The translations under genes were made by a program, and so were the position numbers. A stretch of 64,000 nt of DNA. Source: Sporosarcina pasteurii. GTDB taxonomy: Bacteria > Bacillota > Bacilli > Bacillales_A > Planococcaceae. Below, in pieces: positions 8,727-17,120 of the stretch. Each line of letters starts with the position of its first letter. The stretch's first letter is position 1. Where the stretch lies: positions 2,790,001 to 2,854,000 of the forward strand of contig NZ_CP160452.1 of assembly GCF_041295575.1 (NCBI RefSeq), read 5' to 3'. Under the pieces are notes generated by a model that saw only the letters and a program-made list of their open reading frames with translations, was not told the origin of the DNA and ran no database searches.

Positions 8727-9368
8727 TATGCAATCATATCGACCGCTATCTAACTGATTTCCAAACATGTTAAATAGAATCATGACTCCGCCTCCAACCT
8801 TACGTCAAATTCTTCCAAAGCTAACACCCCCGCGCTAGAGGTTCATTTATTTCGCTCCTTGCCGCTTTGACACTCTGCTAAAAACACTTTCTGTATACTA
8901 AATAAGCTATTCTGCGATTAGTTTACAATGTATGACAGTCATAACTCGAATATGTCAAGAAGATTTCCTTCTGTAACATTTTTCCACCTCTTAGACTAGA
9001 CCTTCGCATCACTTTTTGGGTTCACTGAAAAAGTAACAGAACAAACCAGAAGTTTGTTGCAATGCAATCTTTAACGTCGAAAGATTTCTTATCATTATTC
9101 TATATTTAATAAAATAGGCCCTGTTTTCACCTTTTCTGCTACTTCATGTTCAGGACCGATAGGATGGTTTTTTATTATAACAAAGGTTAATTTTTCCACC
9201 GGGATTTGTTTATCTATTGTTACATCCCTGTTATATTGCTTTGTTATTGTTGTGATTGTACAGGTCACGGCATAAAGGAGGTATCCAAAACGTCTAACAA
9301 CAGAAATACCGTGCCATGCTTAAATGCAAATCAAAATTACTTATTTAAAATTGAGAGGAGTTTGATGA
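8727..9368. other. Long intergenic region upstream of the acidic repeat protein
   Basis: No convincing coding sequence in about 640 bp. On the minus strand a short frame near 8785-8845 ends LEEFDVRLEAES and could be a gene remnant. Near the 3' end a stem with arms at 9264-9270 and 9309-9315 (CACGG/CCGTG) has AAAGGAGG (9275-9281) in its loop with no start codon close behind it. This may be a structured 5' leader of the downstream gene. No known riboswitch class is recognised. Confidence 0.35.
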
Positions 9369-10970
9369 ATGATGAGAAAAGATATTAATGAAAAAGAGAA
9401 AAACACTAATAAGAAGATTTTACCTTTTGTGATGTCCACATCAATGTTGACTGCTGCATTTTTTGGAGCAAGCAGCGCTGCCCTGGCAGATGAAAAGGGT
9501 GATGAAACAGGATTTAAAAACCATGGTGAAGAAGTATCTTCGTTTGCAACAAGTATTCCAGGTTCACCTGAAAAAGGAAAATTTATGCGCACAATCGCAA
9601 GTGAAAAATGGCAGCAAGATACGCCAGGTGAAAATGAAACAGACGATGAAGAAATAGAAGATGCGGATACTGATAAAGATAAAGAATTGGAAGAACCTAC
9701 TATTGATGATGAAGTTTCCAATATGCCTGTTACTGAAGAAGAAGTAACTGATGAGGAGAAATTCGAGGAACCTGTTGTTGGAGAAGAAGTAACTGATGAG
9801 GAGAAATTCGAGGAACCTGTTGTTGGAGAAGATGACTCTGAAACCCAAGTTGATGAAGGAACAACGGATGAAAACGCTGATGATGTAGAGAACGCCGAGG
9901 AACCTGTAACTGAAGAAGATGACTCTGAAACGCAAGTTGAGGAAGAAGGAACTACGGACGAAAACGCTAATGATGTGGAGAACGCTGAGGAACCTGTAAC
10001 TGAAAAAGATGACTCTGAAACGCAAGTTGAGGAAGAAGGAACAACGGATGAAAACGCTGATGATGTGGAAAACGCAGAGGAACCTGTAACGGAAGAAGAT
10101 GACTCTGAAACCCAAGTTGATGAAGGAACTACGGACGAAAACGCTGATGTTTTGGAGAACGCCGAGGAGCCTGTAACTGAAGAAGATGACTCTGAAACGC
10201 AAGTTGAGGAAGAAGGAACAACGGATGAAAACGCTGATGATGTGGAGAACGCCGAGGAACCTGTAACTGAAGAAGATGACTCTGAAACGCAAGTTGAGGA
10301 AGAAGGAACAACGGATGAAAACGTTGATGATGTGGAAAACGCAGAGGAACCTGTAACGGAAGACGTAAATGAAATAGAAAAGCCAGCTGACGATAATATT
10401 AATGGGGATACTACGTCAACTGACCAAAATACTGACAGTTCGATTATAACAGAAGAGCATAAAAATGAGTATAGGGCTATCTTCCAAAATTACGGAAGTT
10501 TGATTGATTACTATCATACAATTATCCAAGATCATCTTGGCATGGTTTTACCAGATGAAGATGTCATTGAACCAGTTGAATACCTAGAAAGTGATGAAAT
10601 CATAGAGTTTCCAACTGCAGACATTGAAGAAGAAATAGCAAATGATGAAAATGCAGACGGTGTGAAAAACTCTGACGATCCTGTAGTTGAAGAGGAAAAT
10701 TCTGATGACGTTGATAATACGGAAGCCCCTAGTACCGATAAAGTGACGGAAGAAATCAATGAAAATGTTGATATTCCAACTGAGGAAATCACTGAAGATA
10801 CTAACCAAACAGATGTCGATGTCGATGCCGAAGAAACAACTATAATTAATGAAACTGAAGAAGTACCAACTTACCAGGTAATCCAAACAACTACTTGGGA
10901 TAAATTAGTCGGTTACTACAACCAGGTAGTAATGGGTTACGATGCTTTATTAAGTTTCCTTAAGAGATAA
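9369..10970 (+). CDS. Secreted highly acidic tandem-repeat protein
   Basis: 533 residues. A positively charged N-terminus and a hydrophobic stretch (KKILPFVMSTSMLTAAFFG) end at SAALADE, a Sec signal peptide with a likely cut after ALA. The rest is dominated by Glu, Asp, Thr and Asn. Residues ~123-152 hold two 15-residue units (EEVTDEEKFEEPVVG). Residues ~155-332 hold six 29-30-residue units of the EDDSETQV...VENAEEPVTE type. Two non-repeat patches, GSLIDYYHTII (~379) and DKLVGYYNQVV (near the C-terminus), resemble each other. There is no LPxTG motif, membrane anchor or SLH domain, so anchoring is unclear. Start ATG 9369 follows GAGAGGAG. No family recognised; a surface, matrix or cation-binding role is inference. 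Confidence 0.8.
   Translation: MMRKDINEKEKNTNKKILPFVMSTSMLTAAFFGASSAALADEKGDETGFKNHGEEVSSFATSIPGSPEKGKFMRTIASEKWQQDTPGENETDDEEIEDADTDKDKELEEPTIDDEVSNMPVTEEEVTDEEKFEEPVVGEEVTDEEKFEEPVVGEDDSETQVDEGTTDENADDVENAEEPVTEEDDSETQVEEEGTTDENANDVENAEEPVTEKDDSETQVEEEGTTDENADDVENAEEPVTEEDDSETQVDEGTTDENADVLENAEEPVTEEDDSETQVEEEGTTDENADDVENAEEPVTEEDDSETQVEEEGTTDENVDDVENAEEPVTEDVNEIEKPADDNINGDTTSTDQNTDSSIITEEHKNEYRAIFQNYGSLIDYYHTIIQDHLGMVLPDEDVIEPVEYLESDEIIEFPTADIEEEIANDENADGVKNSDDPVVEEENSDDVDNTEAPSTDKVTEEINENVDIPTEEITEDTNQTDVDVDAEETTIINETEEVPTYQVIQTTTWDKLVGYYNQVVMGYDALLSFLKR
9738..9827 (+). repeat. Two 45-bp coding tandem repeats
   Basis: Two virtually identical 45-bp units encoding EEVTDEEKFEEPVVG, just before the longer repeats. 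Confidence 0.85.
9831..10364 (+). repeat. Six coding tandem repeats of 87/90 bp
   Basis: Units begin at 9831, 9918, 10008, 10098, 10185 and 10275, each starting GATGACTCTGAAAC. Lengths run 87, 90, 90, 87, 90, 90, so the array is itself two copies of a 267-bp triplet. Units differ by a few bases, showing recent duplication. Confidence 0.9.
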
Positions 10971-11005
10971 ATTACGGTTTATAGAATTAAAAACTGAAAC
11001 TTTTT

Positions 11006-11037
11006 GAACCCTTGAGATCTCTCAAGGGTTCCATTTT
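11006..11037 (+). terminator. Terminator after acidic repeat protein
   Basis: Arms 11006-11016 and 11021-11031 (GAACCCTTGAG / CTCAAGGGTTC), followed by a short T-rich stretch. Confidence 0.75.
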
Positions 11038-11139
11038 CTAAGATTCACAAATTCATAAGCGACATAGACACACAATGAAATCGATTATCATCAAGTTAAT
11101 CACATATTGTACTTTATTGGTATCATTTTGAAGCAATTT

Positions 11140-11589
11140 TCACTCTCTACCCTCAGCAACTCTCTTCACACGTTTTAAAAACTCAACAACTACTTTATCA
11201 GATGCAAACAATAAAAATATTTTCACAAACCACTTTAAAGGACGATTCGTTACGGTATAGGTAAATAAAGTTTTATCATCGTTAATTTTTACGATGTCAT
11301 ATGAAGCTGTGATCTCGAACATGCCTGCTATTGTAAAACCAACTTTCAACTTTTTCTGTTCAGGCGTATTTAAATAGTCCAATGTCTCCACATCATACTC
11401 TTCGATTCTTTTGCCTTCTTTGTATTTTTGACGATAAACACTTCCAACTTTATCATCGGTTACTTTAATCGGTTTATGCTCAATGACATTAGGCATGATT
11501 TTTTGCATGTTTTCTACAGAACCATCAACAAGACCCCAAACCTTTTCAATAGGCGCATTGATCTCAATATCCCTTGTCCACTCTTTCAT
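11140..11589 (-). CDS. SRPBCC-family protein (polyketide cyclase/START-like)
   Basis: 149 residues with the fold's typical start, W(T)RDIEINAPIEKVWGLV, then alternating strands and a long C-terminal helix (VVVEFLKRVKRVAEG). SRPBCC proteins bind hydrophobic ligands in a deep pocket; no ligand can be named. No signal peptide; a hydrophobic WFVKIFLLFA segment near the C-terminus is probably part of the fold. It lies 45 bp downstream of the GyrI-like gene on the same strand and may be co-transcribed with it, giving two small ligand-binding proteins together. Confidence 0.75.
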   Translation of the reverse strand: MKEWTRDIEINAPIEKVWGLVDGSVENMQKIMPNVIEHKPIKVTDDKVGSVYRQKYKEGKRIEEYDVETLDYLNTPEQKKLKVGFTIAGMFEITASYDIVKINDDKTLFTYTVTNRPLKWFVKIFLLFASDKVVVEFLKRVKRVAEGRE

Positions 11590-11634
11590 TCGTCAATCCT
11601 ACTTTCTAAATTGAATTGCCTCCTATTTGGAGAC

Positions 11635-12261
11635 TTAATCTCGAGGTTTTACTTGATACCTGAGCACTGTTTTTAGTTTTGACGGTTCGACCCTTCTAAT
11701 ATCCGAGAGGTAAATTTCTCGATGTGTTAACGATACTCTTTCTAACTTCTGTTCTTCCAAAAACACATCCATTTTTTCAAAAGTTTGCGGTTCATCATCA
11801 AACGGTCCTACATGGAGCATTTGCACCGACATTCCGTCTTCCACCGTTTCAAACTTAACCTCTTCTAGATATGGGTGTGGTTTCTTTTCTCTGACCCGTT
11901 CAAAAGCCCGCTTAACAACTTCAAGTGTGACAAAGTCTGGTTGTCTAATCATAATTGTATACACCAACTCATCTTTATTGAGTTCGTCTAATTGCCTTCC
12001 CTCTTCCGTTAAATCCCAGATCCCTTCTAACGGATATACAGTATACTCAAAGTAACCTTCAGGTGTGTAGCCATTTCTAGGCATCATCCGAATCGCATAG
12101 GCCAAAGAATAAAGCACGCCCACCCTTTCAGCAAACTCTTCATGATTCGGATTACCTTTCCCCTGAATCATCAAAAACTTTTGTTTAGGCACCGTCACTA
12201 GTTCAGGTTTTTGCTTAGGAATATATAAGTCTTTTTCCTTCTTTCTCCACTCGAATTTCAT
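11635..12261 (-). CDS. GyrI-like small-molecule-binding domain protein
   Basis: 208 residues. The sequence KPELVTVPKQKFLMIQGKGNPNHEEFAERVGVLYSLAY and the later EVKRAFERVREKKPHPYLEEV match the GyrI-like/SOUL-like ligand-binding fold seen in MerR-type regulators, but there is no DNA-binding domain (I show only parts of each motif: KPELVTVPKQKFLMIQGKG). Start ATG 12261 has GAGGAGG 7 nt upstream. Such stand-alone proteins are common in Bacillales and may hydrolyse or bind cationic compounds; the substrate is unknown. Probably in one transcript with the downstream SRPBCC gene. Confidence 0.75.
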   Translation of the reverse strand: MKFEWRKKEKDLYIPKQKPELVTVPKQKFLMIQGKGNPNHEEFAERVGVLYSLAYAIRMMPRNGYTPEGYFEYTVYPLEGIWDLTEEGRQLDELNKDELVYTIMIRQPDFVTLEVVKRAFERVREKKPHPYLEEVKFETVEDGMSVQMLHVGPFDDEPQTFEKMDVFLEEQKLERVSLTHREIYLSDIRRVEPSKLKTVLRYQVKPRD

Positions 12262-12346
12262 GAAGCGTCCTCCTCTAAGTAGAACGATAGTTCTTTTTTA
12301 ATAGGTTAATTTTAACATAAATGTACTCGATAACATCATTTAAAAA

Positions 12347-12381
12347 TGCCCGTTTTCGTTCTCACAAAACGAAAACGGGCA
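12347..12381 (-). terminator. Terminator after thiol-disulfide oxidoreductase gene
   Basis: TGCCCGTTTTCGTT / AAAACGAAAACGGGCA inverted repeat with a 5-nt loop, A/T flanks. Confidence 0.8.
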
Positions 12382-12386
12382 CATTT

Positions 12387-13019
12387 CTATTCCACACTAA
12401 ACTCATCACTATTCTCAATTAACCACTTAATCACTTCAACATCCAATGGAATCATGACTTTGTCTGTAATGACGCCATCTGGATTCACAATATAGGTTGT
12501 CGGATATACCATCACTTTATATAAATCCATAATCTCGCCTTTTTCGTCCATTAAAATTGGAAAAGTGAGTCCATGTTTATCGACAAATTCGGGTACTTTC
12601 TCTTGGCTACCTCTTTCAAGTGTTGTCATATTCACTGCAAGTATTTCAATGTTATCCTGATCTTTATATTCTTGGTAATATGTTTCCATATGGGGCATTT
12701 CAACACGACATGGCGGACACCATGAAGCCCAGAAATTAAGCATGACAGTCTTCCCCCGGTAATCGGACAGTTTGACCACTTCACCGGTTAAGGTTTTTAA
12801 TTCAAAATCAGGTGCATGATGCCCCACGTCAATCCCAGATTCTACATCTAAACTTTCATCCACAAGATTATCAGGCAAATCTTCAAGATTACCACTTTCA
12901 TATTCATCCAATCCACTGGCCTTGTCTTTCTTTGTCATATTTGTCGTTATCATAATTGTAATCATTGCTACGACTAAGATTGCCGCAAGGGTTATAAAAA
13001 GAATTCTAATCTTCTTCAT
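12387..13019 (-). CDS. Membrane-anchored thiol-disulfide oxidoreductase (ResA/TlpA-like)
   Basis: 210 residues. An N-terminal membrane anchor (residues ~4-26, RILFITLAAILVVAMITIM) is followed by a charged linker and a thioredoxin-like redoxin domain exposed outside the membrane. The active-site CxxC is in NFWASWCPPCRVEMPHM, and the cis-Pro region is in YPTTYIV. ResA-like proteins reduce apocytochrome c or other extracellular thiols; which applies here is not clear, since no cytochrome c maturation gene is nearby. Start ATG 13019 follows AAGGAG. A palindrome 28 bp upstream may be an operator. Confidence 0.88.
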   Translation of the reverse strand: MKKIRILFITLAAILVVAMITIMITTNMTKKDKASGLDEYESGNLEDLPDNLVDESLDVESGIDVGHHAPDFELKTLTGEVVKLSDYRGKTVMLNFWASWCPPCRVEMPHMETYYQEYKDQDNIEILAVNMTTLERGSQEKVPEFVDKHGLTFPILMDEKGEIMDLYKVMVYPTTYIVNPDGVITDKVMIPLDVEVIKWLIENSDEFSVE

Positions 13020-13046
13020 TAGACTGCTCCTTATTATTGCTTAGTT

Positions 13047-13062
13047 GGGTAACTGGTTACCC
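13047..13062. promoter_or_regulatory. Perfect operator-like palindrome GGGTAAC-TG-GTTACCC
   Basis: Seven-base arms with a 2-bp centre, 28 bp upstream of the thiol-disulfide oxidoreductase start. The GTAAC/GTTAC form resembles TetR-type operators in general, but no regulator is nearby. Confidence 0.45.
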
Positions 13063-13076
13063 GTTAAAGTACTTCT

Positions 13077-13089
13077 TACCATAATGGTA
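13077..13089. promoter_or_regulatory. Second palindrome TACCATAATGGTA beside a TATACT box
   Basis: 13-bp perfect palindrome immediately before a plus-strand TATACT (13091-13096). It sits 15 bp from the first palindrome in the divergent region between the oxidoreductase and the hydratase gene. Confidence 0.35.
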
Positions 13090-13120
13090 GTATACTTTAG
13101 ATAGCATTTGGAGGCCATTT

Positions 13121-13159
13121 ATGACAATTATCGTAAGTCAAATAGATTGGAGATTTTAA
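13121..13159 (+). CDS. Possible 12-residue leader peptide
   Basis: ATG with TTGGAGG 6 nt upstream starts a 12-codon frame (MTIIVSQIDWRF) and stops. It is followed by the AGGTGATCACCT palindrome, then the hydratase-family gene. It could be an attenuation peptide or simply chance; only the good ribosome site supports it. Confidence 0.25.
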   Translation: MTIIVSQIDWRF

Positions 13160-13237
13160 GCTAGGTGATCACCTCTTCACAGAAATCTCATAATATAGTA
13201 TGTTTAGTGTCATACATATCTAAATGGGGTGACTATT

Positions 13238-14017
13238 TTGACAAGTGTAGTAGATGAAGTTGTTGGGACAATCATAAATTCTCATGAAACAAAACAGCCT
13301 ATCGAGTTTATCCGACATCGTTATACACTGGATGAGGAGACTGCTTATTTAGTACAGGAGAAATTAATTCACCAAAAATGTGCGTCAAAAAACACCGAAG
13401 TTGCTGGCTATAAAATTAGTATGACAAGTGCTGAAACACAAGCGATTGCGAACACGGATGAGCCAGCTTACGGGACGTTACTTTCAACCCATATTCTGCA
13501 TAGTGGTGAATCTATTTCTCTTTCCTCTATGTTTGCACCTTTAATTGAACCTGAAATTATGTTCGTTCTTACAGATGATTTATCACCTGGGGCCAGTGAA
13601 GATGAAATCATTAAGAAGAGTAAAATTTGTGCGGGAATCGAAATTCCGGATGCGCGATACATTGATTGGTTTCCGAATTTCTCCTTGTCTGACTTACTTT
13701 GTGACAACACAGCAACAGGTCTTGTCGTTTTAGCAGAACCCATTGAACCTTTTTCTATCAAAGCATTCGAACAGATTAAAATGGAACTTTTTCATGACGG
13801 TGAAAAAATTAGTGAAGGACTTTCATCCGCCGTGTTAGGAAATCCTGTTTCTTCCGTTGCTTGGTTAGCTCGAAAATTGGCGAAGAAGAATAAAACTTTA
13901 AAGAAAGATATGATTATCTCATCAGGTACGTTTATTTCGCCGCTTGTTGCAAAGGAAGGTACATACAAAGTGTCATATTCGGATATTGGAGAAGTTGAAG
14001 TGACTTTTGTGCAATAA
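13238..14017 (+). CDS. Fumarylacetoacetate-hydrolase-fold protein, 2-keto-4-pentenoate hydratase / oxaloacetate-decarboxylase type
   Basis: About 259 residues. The stretches VAGYKISMTSAETQ, LIEPEIMFVL and AGIEIPDARY match the hydratase/decarboxylase branch (MhpD, 4-oxalocrotonate decarboxylase) of the FAH superfamily; the acidic EPE and later Asp/Glu residues would bind the divalent metal. In these families the enzyme hydrates or decarboxylates an enol-keto acid from aromatic breakdown, but no catabolic partners are nearby, so the substrate is open. The likely start is TTG 13238, with GGGGTGA 5 nt before; GTG 13229 overlaps that site. Single gene, ending in a terminator shared with argH. Confidence 0.75.
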   Translation: MTSVVDEVVGTIINSHETKQPIEFIRHRYTLDEETAYLVQEKLIHQKCASKNTEVAGYKISMTSAETQAIANTDEPAYGTLLSTHILHSGESISLSSMFAPLIEPEIMFVLTDDLSPGASEDEIIKKSKICAGIEIPDARYIDWFPNFSLSDLLCDNTATGLVVLAEPIEPFSIKAFEQIKMELFHDGEKISEGLSSAVLGNPVSSVAWLARKLAKKNKTLKKDMIISSGTFISPLVAKEGTYKVSYSDIGEVEVTFVQ

Positions 14018-14056
14018 AAAAATAGCCTGTCTCTTTTTTTAGAGACAGGCTATTTT
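14017..14056. terminator. Bidirectional terminator between convergent genes
   Basis: AAAATAGCCTGTCTCT / AGAGACAGGCTATTTT with a T-rich loop; serves both the hydratase gene (plus) and argH (minus). Confidence 0.9.
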
Positions 14057-14066
14057 CTATCTTAGG

Positions 14067-15392
14067 TCACTTAGTCTTTTTAATTAGCTTTTTATTTCCC
14101 TTTTCTAATATCGCGTCATAGTCAATATACGCATAAATATCTTCTGCAATATGATCACTGAACTTCGCTAATTCTGCAATCGTTAAATCTTCAATTGCTT
14201 TTTCCTGCTCTTCACAATAAATAATGATTTTACCGACAATTTCATGTGCATCTCTAAAGGCTGTTCCTTTGCTCACTAAATAATCAGCGACTTCTGTAGC
14301 GTTTAAAAATCCTGCTTTAATTGCAGCCTTCATATTTTCTTCCTGTACATGAAGTGTATCTATCATTTTCGCCATAATCTCTAGACAATCTAACACGGTA
14401 TCGAGTGCATCGAAAAATTGTTCTTTATCTTCTTGCATATCTTTATTATACGTTAATGGCAAACCTTTCAACGTCGTTAACAATGCAAAGAGAGAGCCGT
14501 ATACTCTGCCTGTTTTTCCTCTGATTAATTCGGCAGCATCCGGATTTTTCTTTTGCGGCATGATGCTGCTTCCCGTTGCATAAGCATCATCCATTTCAAT
14601 AAACTTGAATTCTTGGCTACTCCAAAGAATGAGTTCTTCACTAAGTCTGCTCATATGCATCATCGTAATAGAAAAACCAGACATAAGTTCAAGTAAATAA
14701 TCACGATCACTTACACCATCTAAGAAATTATCAACTGGTTTAGAAAAGCCTAGTAAATCTGTTGTTATTTGACGGTCGATATTATGCGTTGTTCCTGCTA
14801 ATGCACCGCAACCAAGTGGATTTTCATCCAAAATATTTACTGCATTTTCAATTCTTTTTTTGTCTCGGCTAAACATTTGAACATACGCACCCAGATGGTG
14901 ATTAAATGTCACGACTTGTGCACGTTGTAAATGCGTATAACCAGGCATGATGACATTATTTTCTGCAGCTTTCTTATTTAACGAATCAATTAATTGCTGC
15001 AGTGCGACCATTACTTCTTGTCCTTTATTTTTCGCATATTGTCTCATATCGACAGCAACTTGATCGTTTCGGCTTCTTGCTGTATGAAGTTTCTTTCCCA
15101 CTTCACCAATTCTTTCCGTTAAATTCATTTCTACGAAAGAGTGAATATCTTCAAAGTCACCTTCCACTTTTAAGACGCCAGACTCAATATCTTTTAAAAT
15201 CGATTCAAGTCCATCCACTAATAAAGTTCCTTCATCTTCTGTTAATAATTCACACGCTACAAGCATTTTTACATGTGCGATACTGCCAGTAATATCTTCA
15301 AAATATAATCGTCGATCGACAGGTAAGGAAGTATTAAATTTTTTCATAATGTTATCTTCTCTACCTGTGAATCGTCCACCCCATAGCTTCAC
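14067..15392 (-). CDS. argH: Argininosuccinate lyase family protein
   Basis: 441 residues, fumarase/aspartase superfamily lyase forming tetramers in the cytoplasm. Visible: LHTARSRNDQVAVDMR, GYTHLQRAQVV, and the signature GSSIMPQKKNPD with the catalytic serine. ArgH releases fumarate from argininosuccinate. Two substrate-site stretches deviate from what I remember of classic ArgH: AQVV instead of AQPV and GTTHNIDR instead of GTTYPIDR. It starts with GTG right after the stop of the upstream transporter gene, so translation is coupled. argG is not adjacent. Together these suggest a catabolic lyase acting on an imported N-succinyl-type compound rather than arginine biosynthesis (inference). Confidence 0.8.
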   Translation of the reverse strand: MKLWGGRFTGREDNIMKKFNTSLPVDRRLYFEDITGSIAHVKMLVACELLTEDEGTLLVDGLESILKDIESGVLKVEGDFEDIHSFVEMNLTERIGEVGKKLHTARSRNDQVAVDMRQYAKNKGQEVMVALQQLIDSLNKKAAENNVIMPGYTHLQRAQVVTFNHHLGAYVQMFSRDKKRIENAVNILDENPLGCGALAGTTHNIDRQITTDLLGFSKPVDNFLDGVSDRDYLLELMSGFSITMMHMSRLSEELILWSSQEFKFIEMDDAYATGSSIMPQKKNPDAAELIRGKTGRVYGSLFALLTTLKGLPLTYNKDMQEDKEQFFDALDTVLDCLEIMAKMIDTLHVQEENMKAAIKAGFLNATEVADYLVSKGTAFRDAHEIVGKIIIYCEEQEKAIEDLTIAELAKFSDHIAEDIYAYIDYDAILEKGNKKLIKKTK

Positions 15393-16916
15393 TTATACTC
15401 CAACCTCTTTCTTCATTTTCACGTTTTGTATTTTCGATAGTGTAAATACTGCCACTAAAAGCAAGACTAGTATTAACACTAGCGTATAAGCATTGCCTGT
15501 AATACCAGCAACAATAAATCCAATAAAAGCAATGCTCGCATTTAACAATGCATAAGGGAATTGAGTTTTCACATGATCGATATGATCCGCACCCGCACCT
15601 GTTGACGCTAAAATTGTTGTATCAGAAATCGGTGAACAGTGGTCGCCTAACACGCCTCCTGAGAGAACAGCACCAATACAAACTAGCATATGCGCATCTA
15701 ACCCTACCGCCATCGGAATCGCAAGTGGTAGCATTATCGCGAATGTACCCCACGAAGTACCGGATGCTATAGAAATAACAATCCCAACTATAAACAAGAT
15801 TGCCGGGATGATAAACGGCGGTACATTGCCTCTCATCACTTCAATAATAAACTGAGCAGTTCCCATTTCTTTAATAACATTTCCAAGCGACCATGCTAAA
15901 ACAAGCGTCAGTGCAACGTAAACCATTTTTTGCATGCCTGTCGTATAAATATCAAATACCTCTCCAAACTTTCTTACTTTATAGAACAGCATTAAACTAA
16001 TTATTGTAATTGCTGCAAATAAATATGCCGCACTGAGAGATACTCGGAAATCGCTACCCGGAACAGGCTCAAATGGAAATCCATATGAAATTAACAACCC
16101 GAATAATGTAACAAACAAGACTAATAACGGCAACCAAATAAAGATGGCTCGGCCCCCTTTATTCGCCTCTTCAATATTCTCAGCTCTTCTAAGTGGCTTG
16201 GACTCTGGCCAATATAGTTCACCTGTTTGTTGAATTCTTCTCTCCGCTCTTGCCATAGGACCAAAATCTAATTTAGTGAGTGCGACAAGCGGAACAAGGC
16301 TAACAGCTAAGATTGCATAAAATTGAAAGGGAATCACTTGAATAAACGTACTAAACTCAGAAGTCGCAATGCCTAACGCATCGAATTCTGTTCTAATCAA
16401 TCCCATAATATAAACGCCCCATCCGATGAACGGGATTAATATAGCTACTGGAGATGACGTCGAATCGATAATCCACGCAAGCTTTTCGCGTGAAACCTTC
16501 GCTTTATCAAATATTTTTTCAAAGACAGGTCCCACAATAAGCGGAGTACCTAAGTCAGAAAAAAAGATGACAATGCCACCAATCCAAGCAGATATTTGTG
16601 TTTTCGCTCTCGTATTAATAAATCTAGTTACTTTAGAAGCAAGCGCGCTTCCTCCCCCAGACTTTTCCATCAACGCAACAAATCCACCAATAAAAAACAA
16701 TAAAACTAAGACAGCAGCATTATATCCATCCGCTACAATTGGAAAATAATAGTTACCAATCGTTTCCGTAGTTGCTTTAAGTGGATTCCCACCGACAAGA
16801 ATGAGCACCCCGATAAAAGCGCCTGAGAACAGTGAAACTAAAACATTTTTCGTAACAATTGCAAGAATAACTGCAATAATAGGCGGAATTAATGACACCC
16901 AACCTAGATGCTCCAT
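15393..16916 (-). CDS. NhaC-family Na+/H+ antiporter-type transporter
   Basis: About 507 residues and 11-12 membrane segments. Family features include SGAFIGVLILVGGNPLKA, FFSDLGTPLIVG, GTSWGTFAIMLPLAIP and GDHCSPISDTTILAS. Some NhaC members exchange organic acids or amino acids with Na+/H+ (for example malate-lactate), so the substrate may be organic. The start was moved to ATG 16916, where AAGGGGAG is well placed; the open frame extends 38 codons further without support. The gene ends directly against argH, forming a two-gene operon, which argues that it imports the lyase's substrate (inference). Confidence 0.85.
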   Translation of the reverse strand: MEHLGWVSLIPPIIAVILAIVTKNVLVSLFSGAFIGVLILVGGNPLKATTETIGNYYFPIVADGYNAAVLVLLFFIGGFVALMEKSGGGSALASKVTRFINTRAKTQISAWIGGIVIFFSDLGTPLIVGPVFEKIFDKAKVSREKLAWIIDSTSSPVAILIPFIGWGVYIMGLIRTEFDALGIATSEFSTFIQVIPFQFYAILAVSLVPLVALTKLDFGPMARAERRIQQTGELYWPESKPLRRAENIEEANKGGRAIFIWLPLLVLFVTLFGLLISYGFPFEPVPGSDFRVSLSAAYLFAAITIISLMLFYKVRKFGEVFDIYTTGMQKMVYVALTLVLAWSLGNVIKEMGTAQFIIEVMRGNVPPFIIPAILFIVGIVISIASGTSWGTFAIMLPLAIPMAVGLDAHMLVCIGAVLSGGVLGDHCSPISDTTILASTGAGADHIDHVKTQFPYALLNASIAFIGFIVAGITGNAYTLVLILVLLLVAVFTLSKIQNVKMKKEVGV

Positions 16917-16976
16917 AAGCAACTTCTCCCCTTTATGTCTCATATAAGGGTATTTAACCACTCTATACCCTAAATT

Positions 16977-16995
16977 GATTATATTTAATATAATC
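16977..16995. promoter_or_regulatory. 19-bp palindromic operator over the transporter-argH promoter
   Basis: GATTATATT-T-AATATAATC, 9-bp perfect arms. On the minus strand the right arm contains a TATAAT -10 box, with TTGCTT 17 bp upstream as a weak -35. It lies 61 bp upstream of the transporter start, so a repressor or activator, perhaps the regulator encoded just upstream, could act here. Confidence 0.45.
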
Positions 16996-17077
16996 ATGAA
17001 AAGCAACATCTTTTCTGAAAATAAAATCATCTAACTTTTACAATGTTCTAGTTCAATCTAAAGGAGATTCGTTCATT

Positions 17078-17115
17078 AAAAAAGACTGTTGAGATCATCA
17101 TTCCCAACAGTCTTT
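17078..17115 (-). terminator. Terminator after the regulator gene
   Basis: AAAGACTGTTG / CAACAGTCTTT with a 13-nt loop. Separates the regulator transcript from the transporter-argH operon. Confidence 0.8.
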
Positions 17116-17120
17116 CCCCA

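Noticed and set aside
9564..10292. 242-residue open frame antisense to the acidic repeat protein, with further antisense frames nearby
   Set aside because: It is the complement of GAA/GAT-rich tandem repeats, has no ribosome site, and repeats in step with the real gene.
9738..10364. CRISPR-like regular repeats
   Set aside because: Units are adjacent without unique spacers and are in frame within a coding sequence.
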